Shown here in pieces: positions 43,088 to 50,250 of a DNA stretch of 53,937 nt. The notes under the pieces were generated by a model. That model searched no databases. It was given only the letters and a program-made list of their open reading frames with translations, and was not told where the DNA came from. Position numbers and translations under genes: made by a program. How positions within the stretch are numbered: position 1 is the stretch's first letter; the number at the start of each line of letters is the position of its first letter. Origin of the DNA: Caldifarciminota bacterium (GTDB taxonomy: Bacteria > Hydrothermota > UBA3073); contig JAUWGP010000017.1 of NCBI GenBank assembly GCA_030606335.1, forward strand, positions 1 to 53,937. The letters run 5' to 3'.

Positions 43088-43453
43088 CTATGCTCGGAAC
43101 TCAATTAATTCATGAACATTACCAAATGGATCCCTGAATGCTGCGTACACACCTACAGGACAATCCTGTGGTGTTTCGTGGATCAATTCTACTCCTTTAC
43201 TCTTTAAATCTTTCAAGCTCGATTCAAGATCGTCGGTTTGAATGTTAATCAGAGTTTGTGCAATGTTCGGGTAGTCTATATGAGTCGGCTTGGCAACTTT
43301 ATAAAGAATCAGGGGAATCCCTTCGTGAGCTAAATCTACAATGTTTGGATAATATTTTTTCGAATGAACTTCAAACCCTATCTTGTTACAATAAAAGTCA
43401 ATAGCCTTGTCCATATCACTCACATTGATTTGGATTACACATACCTTTGGCAT
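43088..43453 (-). CDS. VOC (glyoxalase/bleomycin-resistance) family protein
   Basis: 121 aa from ATG 43453 after AGGAGGTGGAAAA; an upstream in-frame start would translate that site and cassette-border sequence. Typical VOC unit: VCVIQINVSDMDKAIDFYCN with KIGFEVH at the N-terminus and YAAFRDPFGNVHELIEF at the C-terminus, where E (HELIE) is a metal-ligand position. The family includes lyases, dioxygenases and antibiotic-binding proteins. Leftmost cassette gene. Confidence 0.85.
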   Translation of the reverse strand: MPKVCVIQINVSDMDKAIDFYCNKIGFEVHSKKYYPNIVDLAHEGIPLILYKVAKPTHIDYPNIAQTLINIQTDDLESSLKDLKSKGVELIHETPQDCPVGVYAAFRDPFGNVHELIEFRA

Positions 43454-43484
43454 TTTTCCACCTCCTTTTTTCATAGTCGATTTT

Positions 43485-43570
43485 GACCAACGTTTCGAGC
43501 ACTTTTGATGTGGCACAAATTACCATATCTGATGGTTGTTCGCAGCACAAGCAAAAGTGTTCTGTTATTT
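43485..43570 (-). other. attC-like site between methyltransferase and VOC genes
   Basis: Minus strand AAATAAC (43570-43564) as R'' and GTTGGTC (43491-43485) as R'. The inner arms GAACACTTTTG (43562-43552) and CAAAAGTGCTC (43507-43497) are complementary at ten of eleven positions. The outer boxes deviate from consensus, but the geometry is that of attC. Confidence 0.6.
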
Positions 43571-43586
43571 GATGTAAGTCTTTAAT

Positions 43587-44408
43587 TCATTTTTTTAATA
43601 ATATCATTCTAACAATTAATATTGGTGGTATCTCATATAAGGTCTGCCACGTTATATCAATATCCTTGTTATCGTTTCTTTTAAAGCAAGGCTCTACAAA
43701 TCCATTTATTGCAAAATTGTTCTCAAAGCAGATATTAAATATTTCTTCCTGAGTTCTGTGAAAATAATATTGAGGCACTGGTTGACCAACAATCCCTTCC
43801 GACTTATAGTATATTGGTGTTTTATAACTATATATTTTTACTCCATTTTTTATCTCTAATCTTCCGGTATTCATATGTTCTTCTGTAAATTTCTGTATGT
43901 TTGCTGAGTTAAAGCAAGGATGCAGAATTGAAAAAATAAATTTACCATTCACTTTTAATAACTTATTTAATGATTGTAATAACGGTCTAATCTCAGCCAT
44001 ATCCATTAAGGCCATAGTACAGATAGCCCAGTCATACTTATTTTCTCCTAAATTCAACAATTGTTTTTCATCTGTTGCATCTAATGCATAATAATCAATA
44101 GAATCGATTTTTTTTGATTTATTTTTTGCAATTTTTATAAAACTCTTACTAAAGTCAAAAGCAATAACATATGCACCTAATTCTGCTAAACGACGAGAAA
44201 ATCTTCCAACACCACAAGCAATATCTAATACATTCTCACCTTTTTTTATATCTAACAATTTTTCTGTATAAGGTTCAATTAATAAATTTTGAAAAACATT
44301 TCCATCCCCAATCTTACTGTCCCACCACTCGGCATTTGTTTCCCATATATTTCTTACTTTGTTTTTCAATTGTTTAGTTATTTTATCTGTTTTAAATTTT
44401 TCAATCAT
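43587..44408 (-). CDS. Class I SAM-dependent methyltransferase
   Basis: 273 aa. Motif I VLDIACGVGRFSRRLAELGA (about residue 62), acidic loop VIAFDFSKSFIKIA, motif II YDWAICTMALMDMAEIRPLL, motif III LLKVNGKFIFSILHPCF. C-terminal part with HRTQEEIFNICFENNF as in UbiE/COQ5-like proteins. Very AT-rich (Asn/Lys/Ile-rich), more so than the cassettes further right. Acceptor unknown. Site AGAAGGAACAA. Confidence 0.82.
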   Translation of the reverse strand: MIEKFKTDKITKQLKNKVRNIWETNAEWWDSKIGDGNVFQNLLIEPYTEKLLDIKKGENVLDIACGVGRFSRRLAELGAYVIAFDFSKSFIKIAKNKSKKIDSIDYYALDATDEKQLLNLGENKYDWAICTMALMDMAEIRPLLQSLNKLLKVNGKFIFSILHPCFNSANIQKFTEEHMNTGRLEIKNGVKIYSYKTPIYYKSEGIVGQPVPQYYFHRTQEEIFNICFENNFAINGFVEPCFKRNDNKDIDITWQTLYEIPPILIVRMILLKK

Positions 44409-44556
44409 TTGTTCCTTCTTATCAATTTAATCTTTTTCAATAATTTTCTGCACTTGATTTTTTTAATTTATTTCCAAAAAACCGTTCAATATTGTCCTTA
44501 TACAAATTTGTTTTCGCATTTCATAGTCTGCAGGCATATCTTCTTTTATTTCATTT

Positions 44557-45102
44557 TCATTTCCTCTTTCTACGTCTTATCAGGCGTATAATCCCCGCTA
44601 ATAGATTCATTCTTGGCACCTTTTGCATATAGCATATGTAATCGTCGCCAAACTGCTGAATAAGCCGCTGGTCTTCCTCTCTGGAACCCAAGTAGACAAC
44701 TATTGCACCTGCGAAACCAAGCACCCAGAATAACCAGTGCGGGTACCATAATAATGTAGTCATAAATATTGCGAAAATCCCGCCCAAGTATTGCGGATGT
44801 CTAACCACGCTATAAATTCCTGTATCGACCAGAAGGGTGGTGTTCACAAAGGTTTTTCCTTTTTCGATCCCACCCCGGTGAGGGAACATAATTATTGGGG
44901 ACATTACCAGTACCATACCAAATGCCCAGACTGCCCAGCCTACAATATATGTCACCTGATTATGACTGGTTACGAGTATACCAGATAAGACCAGTGGATT
45001 GACAGGAAAACAAACGATACACAGGACAGTCAAGAGCATACTCCAGAAAATGTTCTTTTTCGTCCATTTCTTAGCTGTCAACTTCCTATCCTCCTCTCTC
45101 AT
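44557..45102 (-). CDS. Membrane methyltransferase, isoprenylcysteine carboxylmethyltransferase-like
   Basis: About 181 aa from ATG 45102; GAGGAGGATAGGAAG just inside would instead favour a TTG at codon 8. Four to five membrane helices. The family signature is LVDTGIYSVVRHPQYLGGIF (about residue 98) and the C-terminal VYLGSREEDQRLIQQFGDDY with YICYMQKVPR, as in ICMT/PEMT-type enzymes that use SAM inside the membrane. Bacterial substrates are usually unknown. No attC separates it from the next methyltransferase gene, so the two may share one cassette. Confidence 0.8.
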   Translation of the reverse strand: MREEDRKLTAKKWTKKNIFWSMLLTVLCIVCFPVNPLVLSGILVTSHNQVTYIVGWAVWAFGMVLVMSPIIMFPHRGGIEKGKTFVNTTLLVDTGIYSVVRHPQYLGGIFAIFMTTLLWYPHWLFWVLGFAGAIVVYLGSREEDQRLIQQFGDDYICYMQKVPRMNLLAGIIRLIRRRKRK

Positions 45103-45159
45103 TTCCAATTATCCTTCAATCTTTAAATACTCCTTTTTCAATTTAAGTATTATTTTAAC

Positions 45160-45220
45160 TTTTAACGAGTGAAGTAAGGCAAGGCACTAAGTGCCGCAGA
45201 GTTGCTTGTCCGCCAAGAGT
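45160..45220 (-). other. Possible degenerate attC
   Basis: Minus strand GCGGCACTTAGTGCCTTGCC, then TTACTTCACTCGTTAAAA. GTTAAAA (45166-45160) may be R', and the CTTCAC step resembles the arm entry of better sites (CTTCACAAA). The R'' box next to the 45.2-kb gene is not recognisable. A GGCACTAAGTGCC palindrome forms the tip. Confidence 0.35.
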
Positions 45221-45474
45221 CAAATTGCATGCAATACTATAATAACCAATGTAACAAATATTATTGCTAAACTCCAATATAGAGGCATATCACATTTTGA
45301 TTTCTTGGCTCTGCCTTTTGTAATAAGATATACAATGAATAAATAGACGGGAGCATTTGATACTATAAAGTCTGCTTGAATATGAATGACATATTTGAAT
45401 ATGATTGCAATGCCAATAATACAAGCTCCAGTTACTAAGGCTACTTTTATTTCATTAGCTAATTTCATAATCAT
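45220..45474 (-). CDS. Small hypothetical membrane protein
   Basis: 84 aa from ATG 45474, after GGAGGTTCAACT; a longer frame reaches back into the recombination site. Three hydrophobic helices: KVALVTGACIIGIAIIFKYV, APVYLFIVYLITKG and LYWSLAIIFVTLVIIVLHAI, with a basic loop GRAKKSKC. No family recognised. Confidence 0.6.
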   Translation of the reverse strand: MIMKLANEIKVALVTGACIIGIAIIFKYVIHIQADFIVSNAPVYLFIVYLITKGRAKKSKCDMPLYWSLAIIFVTLVIIVLHAI

Positions 45475-45788
45475 AGTTGAACCTCCAGTCTTTATAAAAT
45501 TTTTCAGGTGAGCGAACAATGTTGTCTAACGTTTTATACTATAAAAATGAACGGATATATCTTGTATTTTTTGATAGTTTGTGCTATAATAGTTCCACAA
45601 AAGTTATTTTTCTAACATACTCAAGGAGATATTATGAATAAAAAATAGGACCTCGAAGTCGGTATTGACCTCCCTACCTACCCTCTGTATGTTCAAAGAA
45701 TACTGTAGAGAGATAAATCGCCTTTAATCTGTCTGCCCCCGCCAAGACGGGGTGGACTATAGGTAGATATGTGTTAGGCAAAGTGGCG
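45475..45788 (-). other. Long attC-bounded segment (45524-45779) without an obvious gene
   Basis: On the minus strand a good R'' GCCTAAC (45779-45773) lies nine bases after the DUF3795 stop, and a good R' GTTAGAC (45530-45524) starts the next cassette. They are 256 bp apart, too long for one normal attC. The right end (CACATATCTACC..., hairpin CCCCGTC-TT-GGCGGGG) matches the site at 43060. The middle may be the remains of a gene-less cassette whose own site decayed. It contains a plus-strand promoter-like signal. Confidence 0.5.
45562..45648 (+). promoter_or_regulatory. Plus-strand promoter, ribosome site and four-codon reading frame
   Basis: TTGTAT (45562-45567), 17-base spacer, perfect TATAAT (45585-45590), then AAGGAG (45623-45628), ATG at 45634 and a stop at 45646 (Met-Asn-Lys-Lys). 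The signals run against the direction of every cassette gene. It could be the head of a truncated gene or a regulatory leader. Confidence 0.45.
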
Positions 45789-46175
45789 TTACTTCTGCTT
45801 CTCCTTGAACCATTTCTCCACACCGATTTCTTTCATCCTAAACAAGTTCTTTCTTGCTTTCTGATAGCCCTTTTTATGAAATTCATCAAGCATCTGACAA
45901 GGAAAGTCTGGACATTCGATACATACATGAATATGATGTCCTTCAGTACACTTTCTTATTTTGCAGGTCTTGCCACCTTCCTGCCATTCAATACCCCATA
46001 TCTTGGAGAAATCTCCCCAACAACCATCACAATGGACATAAGAGGTTTTGAGATTATGAGCTTTGGCAATTTCTTCTTTGAGCTGCTTGTCGTTGTTTTT
46101 GAAGGCAAGGTATATATCACATTCACCACAGTATAGTCCACAGGCGCCAATAAATCTGTAATCAATTTCTTTCAT
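45789..46175 (-). CDS. DUF3795 cysteine-rich protein (paralogue 4, cassette-borne)
   Basis: 128 aa. Signature GACGLYCGECDIYLAFKNND, then YVHCDGCWGDFSKIW, CKIRKCTEGHHIHVCIECPD and FPCQMLDEFHKKGY. It is closest in layout to the 21.6-kb paralogue (short linker between cysteine clusters). The stop codon is nine bases from an attC R'' box. Function unknown; carried on a mobile cassette here. Confidence 0.85.
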   Translation of the reverse strand: MKEIDYRFIGACGLYCGECDIYLAFKNNDKQLKEEIAKAHNLKTSYVHCDGCWGDFSKIWGIEWQEGGKTCKIRKCTEGHHIHVCIECPDFPCQMLDEFHKKGYQKARKNLFRMKEIGVEKWFKEKQK

Positions 46176-46207
46176 CTTGATTCCATCTTTTTATTTCTTA
46201 CTATTTC

Positions 46208-46297
46208 GATTAACGAATTGGGCGTATCGGAAGTTCAGCCAAAGGCTGAATTTGGGCGAAGGTGTATAGTAATGCAGCCTTTTATCCACTGTTAGAT
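46208..46297 (-). other. attC site 3' of the 46.3-kb methyltransferase gene
   Basis: Minus strand ATCTAAC (46297-46291) as R'' and GTTAATC (46214-46208) as R', 90 bp. It has the array-typical TTCGCCCAAA step followed by a tip hairpin TTCAGCC-TTT-GGCTGAA and CTTC. The L arms are poorly paired. Confidence 0.65.
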
Positions 46298-46329
46298 GAA
46301 GTGCCTTATCTTTATGTATTGTTTTCAAT

Positions 46330-47013
46330 TTATCTTTCTCCCAAAACAATTTGGAAATATTCCCAGCTGGTCGTATCAGTTCTAATTATCCTAAATCCAA
46401 CTCGCTTAATCTCATTTGTTAGTCCGCATTTTAGCAAGTCTTTATAGGTCGGATATTCAGGATTAAACCGTTCCATAAAATCAAACAACAATGCCTTCCA
46501 CTTTAGATCTGGTTTGTTCTGCTCAATAATAACTATCTTGCCCCCAGGTCTGATGATTCTATAAGCTTCCGATAGAACATTTCGCCGTACTTCTCGAGGT
46601 AACTCATGGAGTGCACCACAAATGACACTTTTATCAAAATAACAATCTGAAAAGGGGATATTTTGAGCATCGCCCTCTATAAAAGAAACTCCATCGGGTT
46701 TTTCCTTTCCCAAGGCAATTCTTAATTGAGCAGGAGAAAGTTCAATACCCACTACTTCTCCTGTTCCTGCAAGTCTTTTACCAAGTATTATGGTTAAAGT
46801 ACCTGTGCCACTACAAATGTCCAGTATCTTTTCGCCCGGTTGAGGGTTAATCCATTCAACTATTAACTCCCGCCATCTCCGTTCACCACCAAAACCTCCA
46901 TTAAGAAATAAAAAGAGTACATCTACAAAGGGATCATAAATATAAGAAAACCAATTATACCATTTTTCATATATCCTACGATAATAATCTGGAATTTCTT
47001 TGCTATCCTTCAT
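46330..47013 (-). CDS. UbiE-like class I methyltransferase
   Basis: About 227 aa from ATG 47013 (AGGATATGGT before it); in-frame starts up to 47073 run into the recombination site. Motif I KILDICSGTGTLTIILGKRL, acidic loop VVGIELSPAQLRIALGKEK, motif II DCYFDKSVICGALHELP, motif III IIRPGGKIVIIEQNKP. This arrangement (including GALHELP) matches ubiquinone/menaquinone-type C-methyltransferases, but as a cassette gene its acceptor could be anything. Confidence 0.82.
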   Translation of the reverse strand: MKDSKEIPDYYRRIYEKWYNWFSYIYDPFVDVLFLFLNGGFGGERRWRELIVEWINPQPGEKILDICSGTGTLTIILGKRLAGTGEVVGIELSPAQLRIALGKEKPDGVSFIEGDAQNIPFSDCYFDKSVICGALHELPREVRRNVLSEAYRIIRPGGKIVIIEQNKPDLKWKALLFDFMERFNPEYPTYKDLLKCGLTNEIKRVGFRIIRTDTTSWEYFQIVLGER

Positions 47014-47071
47014 ACCATATCCTACTTTCTCTCCAACTTGAACCCTTTTCCACATAATAATGCGGCATTTC

Positions 47072-47125
47072 ATCTAACGTTTTACGTGTTTGCGAAGTGC
47101 GAGCAAATCTCCTTCTGTAAGGATT
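47072..47125 (-). other. Half attC (R' side only)
   Basis: Minus strand ...GCTCGCACTTCGCAAACACG continues to TAAAAC and GTTAGAT (47078-47072), a good L' arm and R' box. The R''/L'' half expected near the DUF3795 stop at 47133 is missing and is replaced by GTAATAGAATCCTTACAG. Apparently a deleted or replaced half-site, so this cassette junction may no longer be excisable. Confidence 0.6.
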
Positions 47126-47132
47126 CTATTAC

Positions 47133-47642
47133 TCATTTTTTGTCCGGATTTTGAGTTGGTAGATATCTCTTGGCCCAAATCTGATAGTACTTCCCAGTGT
47201 GAAGCTCAAAGCCTTGCTCGGCTTTTTTAACTTCCTGTCGCAGCCATTCATCTTTACCAAGTTTCTTATATTCCTTTGCTCTCTCAATCATTTTTGTATC
47301 CTCTTTGACTTTATCACAGGGGAATTCGATACAGTCAAAGCATACATCAAGTCCATGATTCTTGCAACACTTTCGGATCTCACAATCAGGTCTTCCGTCT
47401 CCACCTTTACAACATTTCCAGCATACGAGCCAACTATCCTTCTTACTAAAGAAGTCTAATGCTTTTCTAAACTCAGTATAGTCAAACTCTTTAACCCATC
47501 CGGACATCCAGTGTTGGTAACCTTGAGCATCTACCCACTCCGAAAAAATGGTTGCAATATCCCTAAATACGGTATACTTACACCATCTTGCACAAGTCCC
47601 ACCATAAACCCCACAATAGGTAATCAAATCTTCTGGTTTCAT
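47133..47642 (-). CDS. DUF3795 cysteine-rich protein (paralogue 5, cassette-borne)
   Basis: 169 aa. Variant signature TYCGVYGGTCARWCKYTVFR (one of the usual cysteines is Gly), then LVCWKCCKGGDGRPDCEIRK with CCKNHG, and LDVCFDCIEFPCDKVKEDTK. It shares with the 40.6-kb paralogue the long linker and the KGGDG/KGDGG-PxC-xIRKCC block, so these two look like closest relatives. Site GAGGTGAATT. Confidence 0.85.
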   Translation of the reverse strand: MKPEDLITYCGVYGGTCARWCKYTVFRDIATIFSEWVDAQGYQHWMSGWVKEFDYTEFRKALDFFSKKDSWLVCWKCCKGGDGRPDCEIRKCCKNHGLDVCFDCIEFPCDKVKEDTKMIERAKEYKKLGKDEWLRQEVKKAEQGFELHTGKYYQIWAKRYLPTQNPDKK

Positions 47643-47672
47643 AATTCACCTCTTTATTTTTGTGAGCATTTC

Positions 47673-47747
47673 GTATAATGGAATCGCTGTTTGTGAAGCC
47701 CGAAGGGTTTGGACAAAACGTATTGAGCAACAAATAGCGTGTTAGGC
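47673..47747 (-). other. attC site 3' of the outer-membrane-protein gene
   Basis: Minus strand R'' GCCTAAC (47747-47741), L'' CGCTATTTG, core TTTTGTCCAAACCCTTCGGG and CTTCA, L' CAAACAGCG, R' ATTATAC (47679-47673). Arms pair at eight of nine positions. R' has A instead of the invariant G, which may lower recombination. Nearly identical in its core to the site at 50161. Confidence 0.85.
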
Positions 47748-47789
47748 GTAGTTCCAAATACACTTTAACAACATTTGCATCACCGAAAT

Positions 47790-48515
47790 CTAAAATCTCC
47801 AACCTATACCAAAGGTAAAGTCTATCCCAGTAAATTCAACTTTAATAGCCCCTTTTTTATCAGTGAATCCCATACCATCGGCATACCGACCTCTCAAACG
47901 GGATACTATATACAACTGCTGCATTATCTGAGATTGTAGACCAATGTATGCGTGGAACCCGTATCCTTTTCCATCACGGGTGTCCTCTTGAGTCTGCTTT
48001 TCGAACAGCGAGTTATGTATTTCAAAGAACGTAGCTTTTACTTCACTTATGAAATAAGAAATTCCTATCCCCAAAAATGGGGAAATCTTCCTGCACAATC
48101 CTGTTGGGTAAAACTCATACGAAATCCCAAGAGGAGTAGCTTTGAAGTTCCAATCTATTACATAAGACGCATATCCAATAGTATCTGCTATGGTGGTGAA
48201 AACCTCAACTCCAAAAAGGGATGCTGATGTTTTGATGTCTTCAACGGTCAACGCTATAATATGGTTCTCCGTGATGCGGTAATCTATATCGAGGCCCCAG
48301 TATGAGCCGAATCTATCTTTGGTGAAATGGCTCAATTGAAGAACATCCCCAAAGAAGTTTTCCCAATCCTTGAGGGGTAAATATACTGCTCCGGTGCTAC
48401 CTCTAATGGAAATTCTACTAAATTGTGCAAGGGATTCCTGAGTGATGAACAAAAAAACTCCGAGGCATAACCAAATAAGAATGATCCACCTTTTAAAACG
48501 CCTTTCTCCTTTCAT
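47790..48515 (-). CDS. Putative outer-membrane beta-barrel protein
   Basis: About 241 aa from ATG 48515 after GGAGGAAGTC. Signal peptide WIILIWLCLGVFLFITQESLAQ. The mature part alternates short polar/aromatic strands (ISIRGSTGAVYLPL, SYWGLDIDYRITENHIIALT, PLGISYEFYPTGL, SPFLGIGISYFISE) and ends in FTFGIGWRF, an aromatic C-terminus typical of OmpA/OMP_b-brl-like barrels. Twelve or more bases separate it from the reductase gene upstream, with no attC between, so both share one cassette. Confidence 0.65.
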   Translation of the reverse strand: MKGERRFKRWIILIWLCLGVFLFITQESLAQFSRISIRGSTGAVYLPLKDWENFFGDVLQLSHFTKDRFGSYWGLDIDYRITENHIIALTVEDIKTSASLFGVEVFTTIADTIGYASYVIDWNFKATPLGISYEFYPTGLCRKISPFLGIGISYFISEVKATFFEIHNSLFEKQTQEDTRDGKGYGFHAYIGLQSQIMQQLYIVSRLRGRYADGMGFTDKKGAIKVEFTGIDFTFGIGWRF

Positions 48516-48529
48516 GACTTCCTCCATGT

Positions 48530-49474
48530 TTAAGGAATAAAACTACTCAATTTATCAATGTTGGGTGTTTTTATAGAAGTTTTATCTATAAGTGTTTTGA
48601 ATTCATTTGCCAGTTCTTTTAGTTCGTCAATTGCCGCTTCAGCGTGCAATGCAAGTCCGATTTCTGCAAATTTGGAGCTAAAAAAGCCTTGAAAAATTTT
48701 TATAGTTATCCATTCCGGGAACCAGTAGAATAAGTTGAAACGAAATGGTTGACGTTTAGTATAGTCTAACTCTTTTAACACATTCCCTCCTTCTTTACAT
48801 GCACGTATAAAAATCCGAAGACTGTTTTTACTTTTAGCTAATTTAGAAAAATTACCGCTACACATAAAAAGAGCACCGCCAATTGGGCTCACAAATGCAA
48901 CATGATATTTCAGCCAACCATCTATATCTTTAACAACATCAACAGGAACATTGGCACTTTCAAATAATGACTTAATCTGTCTCGTTCTATCTTTAATTTC
49001 GCCATCCATTTCTCCAATTGTTATGGGCATTCTTTTTCCATTCGGCTTCTCTCTGTCGATGTAATGAACGACATGTTCCTTCCTTCCACCTCCAGCTCCG
49101 GGAAAACCAAATAATATTTTCTCCTTTAGTAAAAACTTTAAGTAATCATCGAAACCCAAAGTATTGTTACCCATAAAGAGTATATTTTTAACATTTTTGT
49201 TTTGGCTTAAAATTGGCAATACCGACAGAACTTTATTTTTCCGAATTGCAACTACAACAAGGTCATAAGCATCTTTTTCTTCTAATCTATCTACCACTTT
49301 TACTTTAGCAGTAACCTTTTCTCCAGTGAATTCATTGATCAGAACAACACCATTTTCTTTAATAAAATCAAATTGTTTGTTCCTGGCTAAAATAGTTACA
49401 TCTTTGCCGGCTTCGTGAAGCAGATATGCATATAAACTACCAATCGGACCTGCACCATAAATTAGCGTTTTCAT
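48530..49474 (-). CDS. Ketopantoate reductase-like (ApbA/PanE family) oxidoreductase
   Basis: 314 aa. N-terminal NADP-binding motif MKTLIYGAGPIGSLYAYLLH (GxGxxG) and ILARNKQF; C-terminal ApbA_C region with DIDGWLKYHVAFVSPIGGAL (catalytic Lys in GWLKYH). The canonical panE pathway partners are absent, and the C-terminal third is divergent, so it may act on another 2-oxo acid. First gene of a two-gene cassette. Site AAGGAGGTTTTAATTTA. Confidence 0.8.
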   Translation of the reverse strand: MKTLIYGAGPIGSLYAYLLHEAGKDVTILARNKQFDFIKENGVVLINEFTGEKVTAKVKVVDRLEEKDAYDLVVVAIRKNKVLSVLPILSQNKNVKNILFMGNNTLGFDDYLKFLLKEKILFGFPGAGGGRKEHVVHYIDREKPNGKRMPITIGEMDGEIKDRTRQIKSLFESANVPVDVVKDIDGWLKYHVAFVSPIGGALFMCSGNFSKLAKSKNSLRIFIRACKEGGNVLKELDYTKRQPFRFNLFYWFPEWITIKIFQGFFSSKFAEIGLALHAEAAIDELKELANEFKTLIDKTSIKTPNIDKLSSFIP

Positions 49475-49562
49475 TAAATTAAAACCTCCTTTTTCCTAAT
49501 TATAAGCTTACTTTTTCATAAATTTAAACTTCTCATTTCAGATTATTAAAGCGTAGCCTTTC

Positions 49563-49640
49563 GCATAACGTTCTGAGCATAACCGAAGTTGCGAGGCCAA
49601 CGGCCGAGCAATTTGGGCGAAGCGTAGCCAGAGGTGATGC
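49563..49640 (-). other. attC site 3' of the PNPOx-family gene
   Basis: Minus strand R'' GCATCAC (49640-49634) and R' GTTATGC (49569-49563), 78 bp, with core TACGCTTCGCCCAAATTGC, tip GCTCGGCC-GTT-GGCCTCGC, then CTTC. R'' deviates by one base from a perfect partner (GCATAAC). Confidence 0.8.
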
Positions 49641-49667
49641 GACCAAATCCTCCAATCATTACTCCCA

Positions 49668-50087
49668 CTACAGTTTAAAGGTTATAGTAGCTAAACCGTG
49701 ATAATACTTCCCCCACTGTCCTGTGAAACGTAGAATAGAATAATCCGGGTCGTTCACACCTAAGGGGTAATACTTTTCAAATCCCTTACGCCAAAGTCGT
49801 TGTTTTGATTCAGGATCTTGAAGTATATCGACTGTTCCAACTAACATTAATCCCATCCATTTATCGAAATCAACGAAATAGACACACGCCTTTGGAATAT
49901 TTTTGAGTTGTGTTACCTTTTTTGACGAGGTATTTGTGCTAAACCATATTCTCTTTAAACCTTCGCTCTCCATTTTTATCATTGCTCTAATGTTGGGGTA
50001 ATCTTCAGCACCACTAGTTCCAAGCATTGCAATTGTAGATCTATTTACTAATGCCAACCCTTGTTCGATGGCTTCTTCTTTTTTCAT
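49668..50087 (-). CDS. Pyridoxamine 5'-phosphate oxidase family (FMN-binding split barrel) protein
   Basis: 139 aa. Split-barrel features: ALVNRSTIAMLGTSGAEDYP (strand 1-2), IRAMIKMESEGLKRIWFSTN, KACVYFVDFDKWMGLMLVGT, ending ILRFTGQWGKYYHGLATITF. Similar to general-stress or hypothetical flavin-binding proteins rather than true PdxH, which is longer. Single-gene cassette. Site AGGAAATAATT. Confidence 0.8.
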   Translation of the reverse strand: MKKEEAIEQGLALVNRSTIAMLGTSGAEDYPNIRAMIKMESEGLKRIWFSTNTSSKKVTQLKNIPKACVYFVDFDKWMGLMLVGTVDILQDPESKQRLWRKGFEKYYPLGVNDPDYSILRFTGQWGKYYHGLATITFKL

Positions 50088-50160
50088 AATTATTTCCTAC
50101 TTTTATTTTTATCAATTGGATAAACGATTTTCTTCATATCAATCTCTCCTTGGTCGTTTC

Positions 50161-50234
50161 GCCTAACGTTTCGCTGTTTGTGAAGCCCGAAGGGTTTGGG
50201 CGAAACGTATTGAGCCACAAACAGCGTGTTATCC
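50161..50234 (-). other. attC site, best-preserved in the array
   Basis: Minus strand R'' GGATAAC (50234-50228), A, L'' CGCTGTTTG, core TTTCGCCCAAACCCTTCGGG and CTTCA, L' CAAACAGCG, AAAC, R' GTTAGGC (50167-50161). L arms are perfectly complementary over nine bases; R' is a perfect GTTRRRY. 74 bp. Confidence 0.9.
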
Positions 50235-50250
50235 GAAGTTCTGGATTTCT

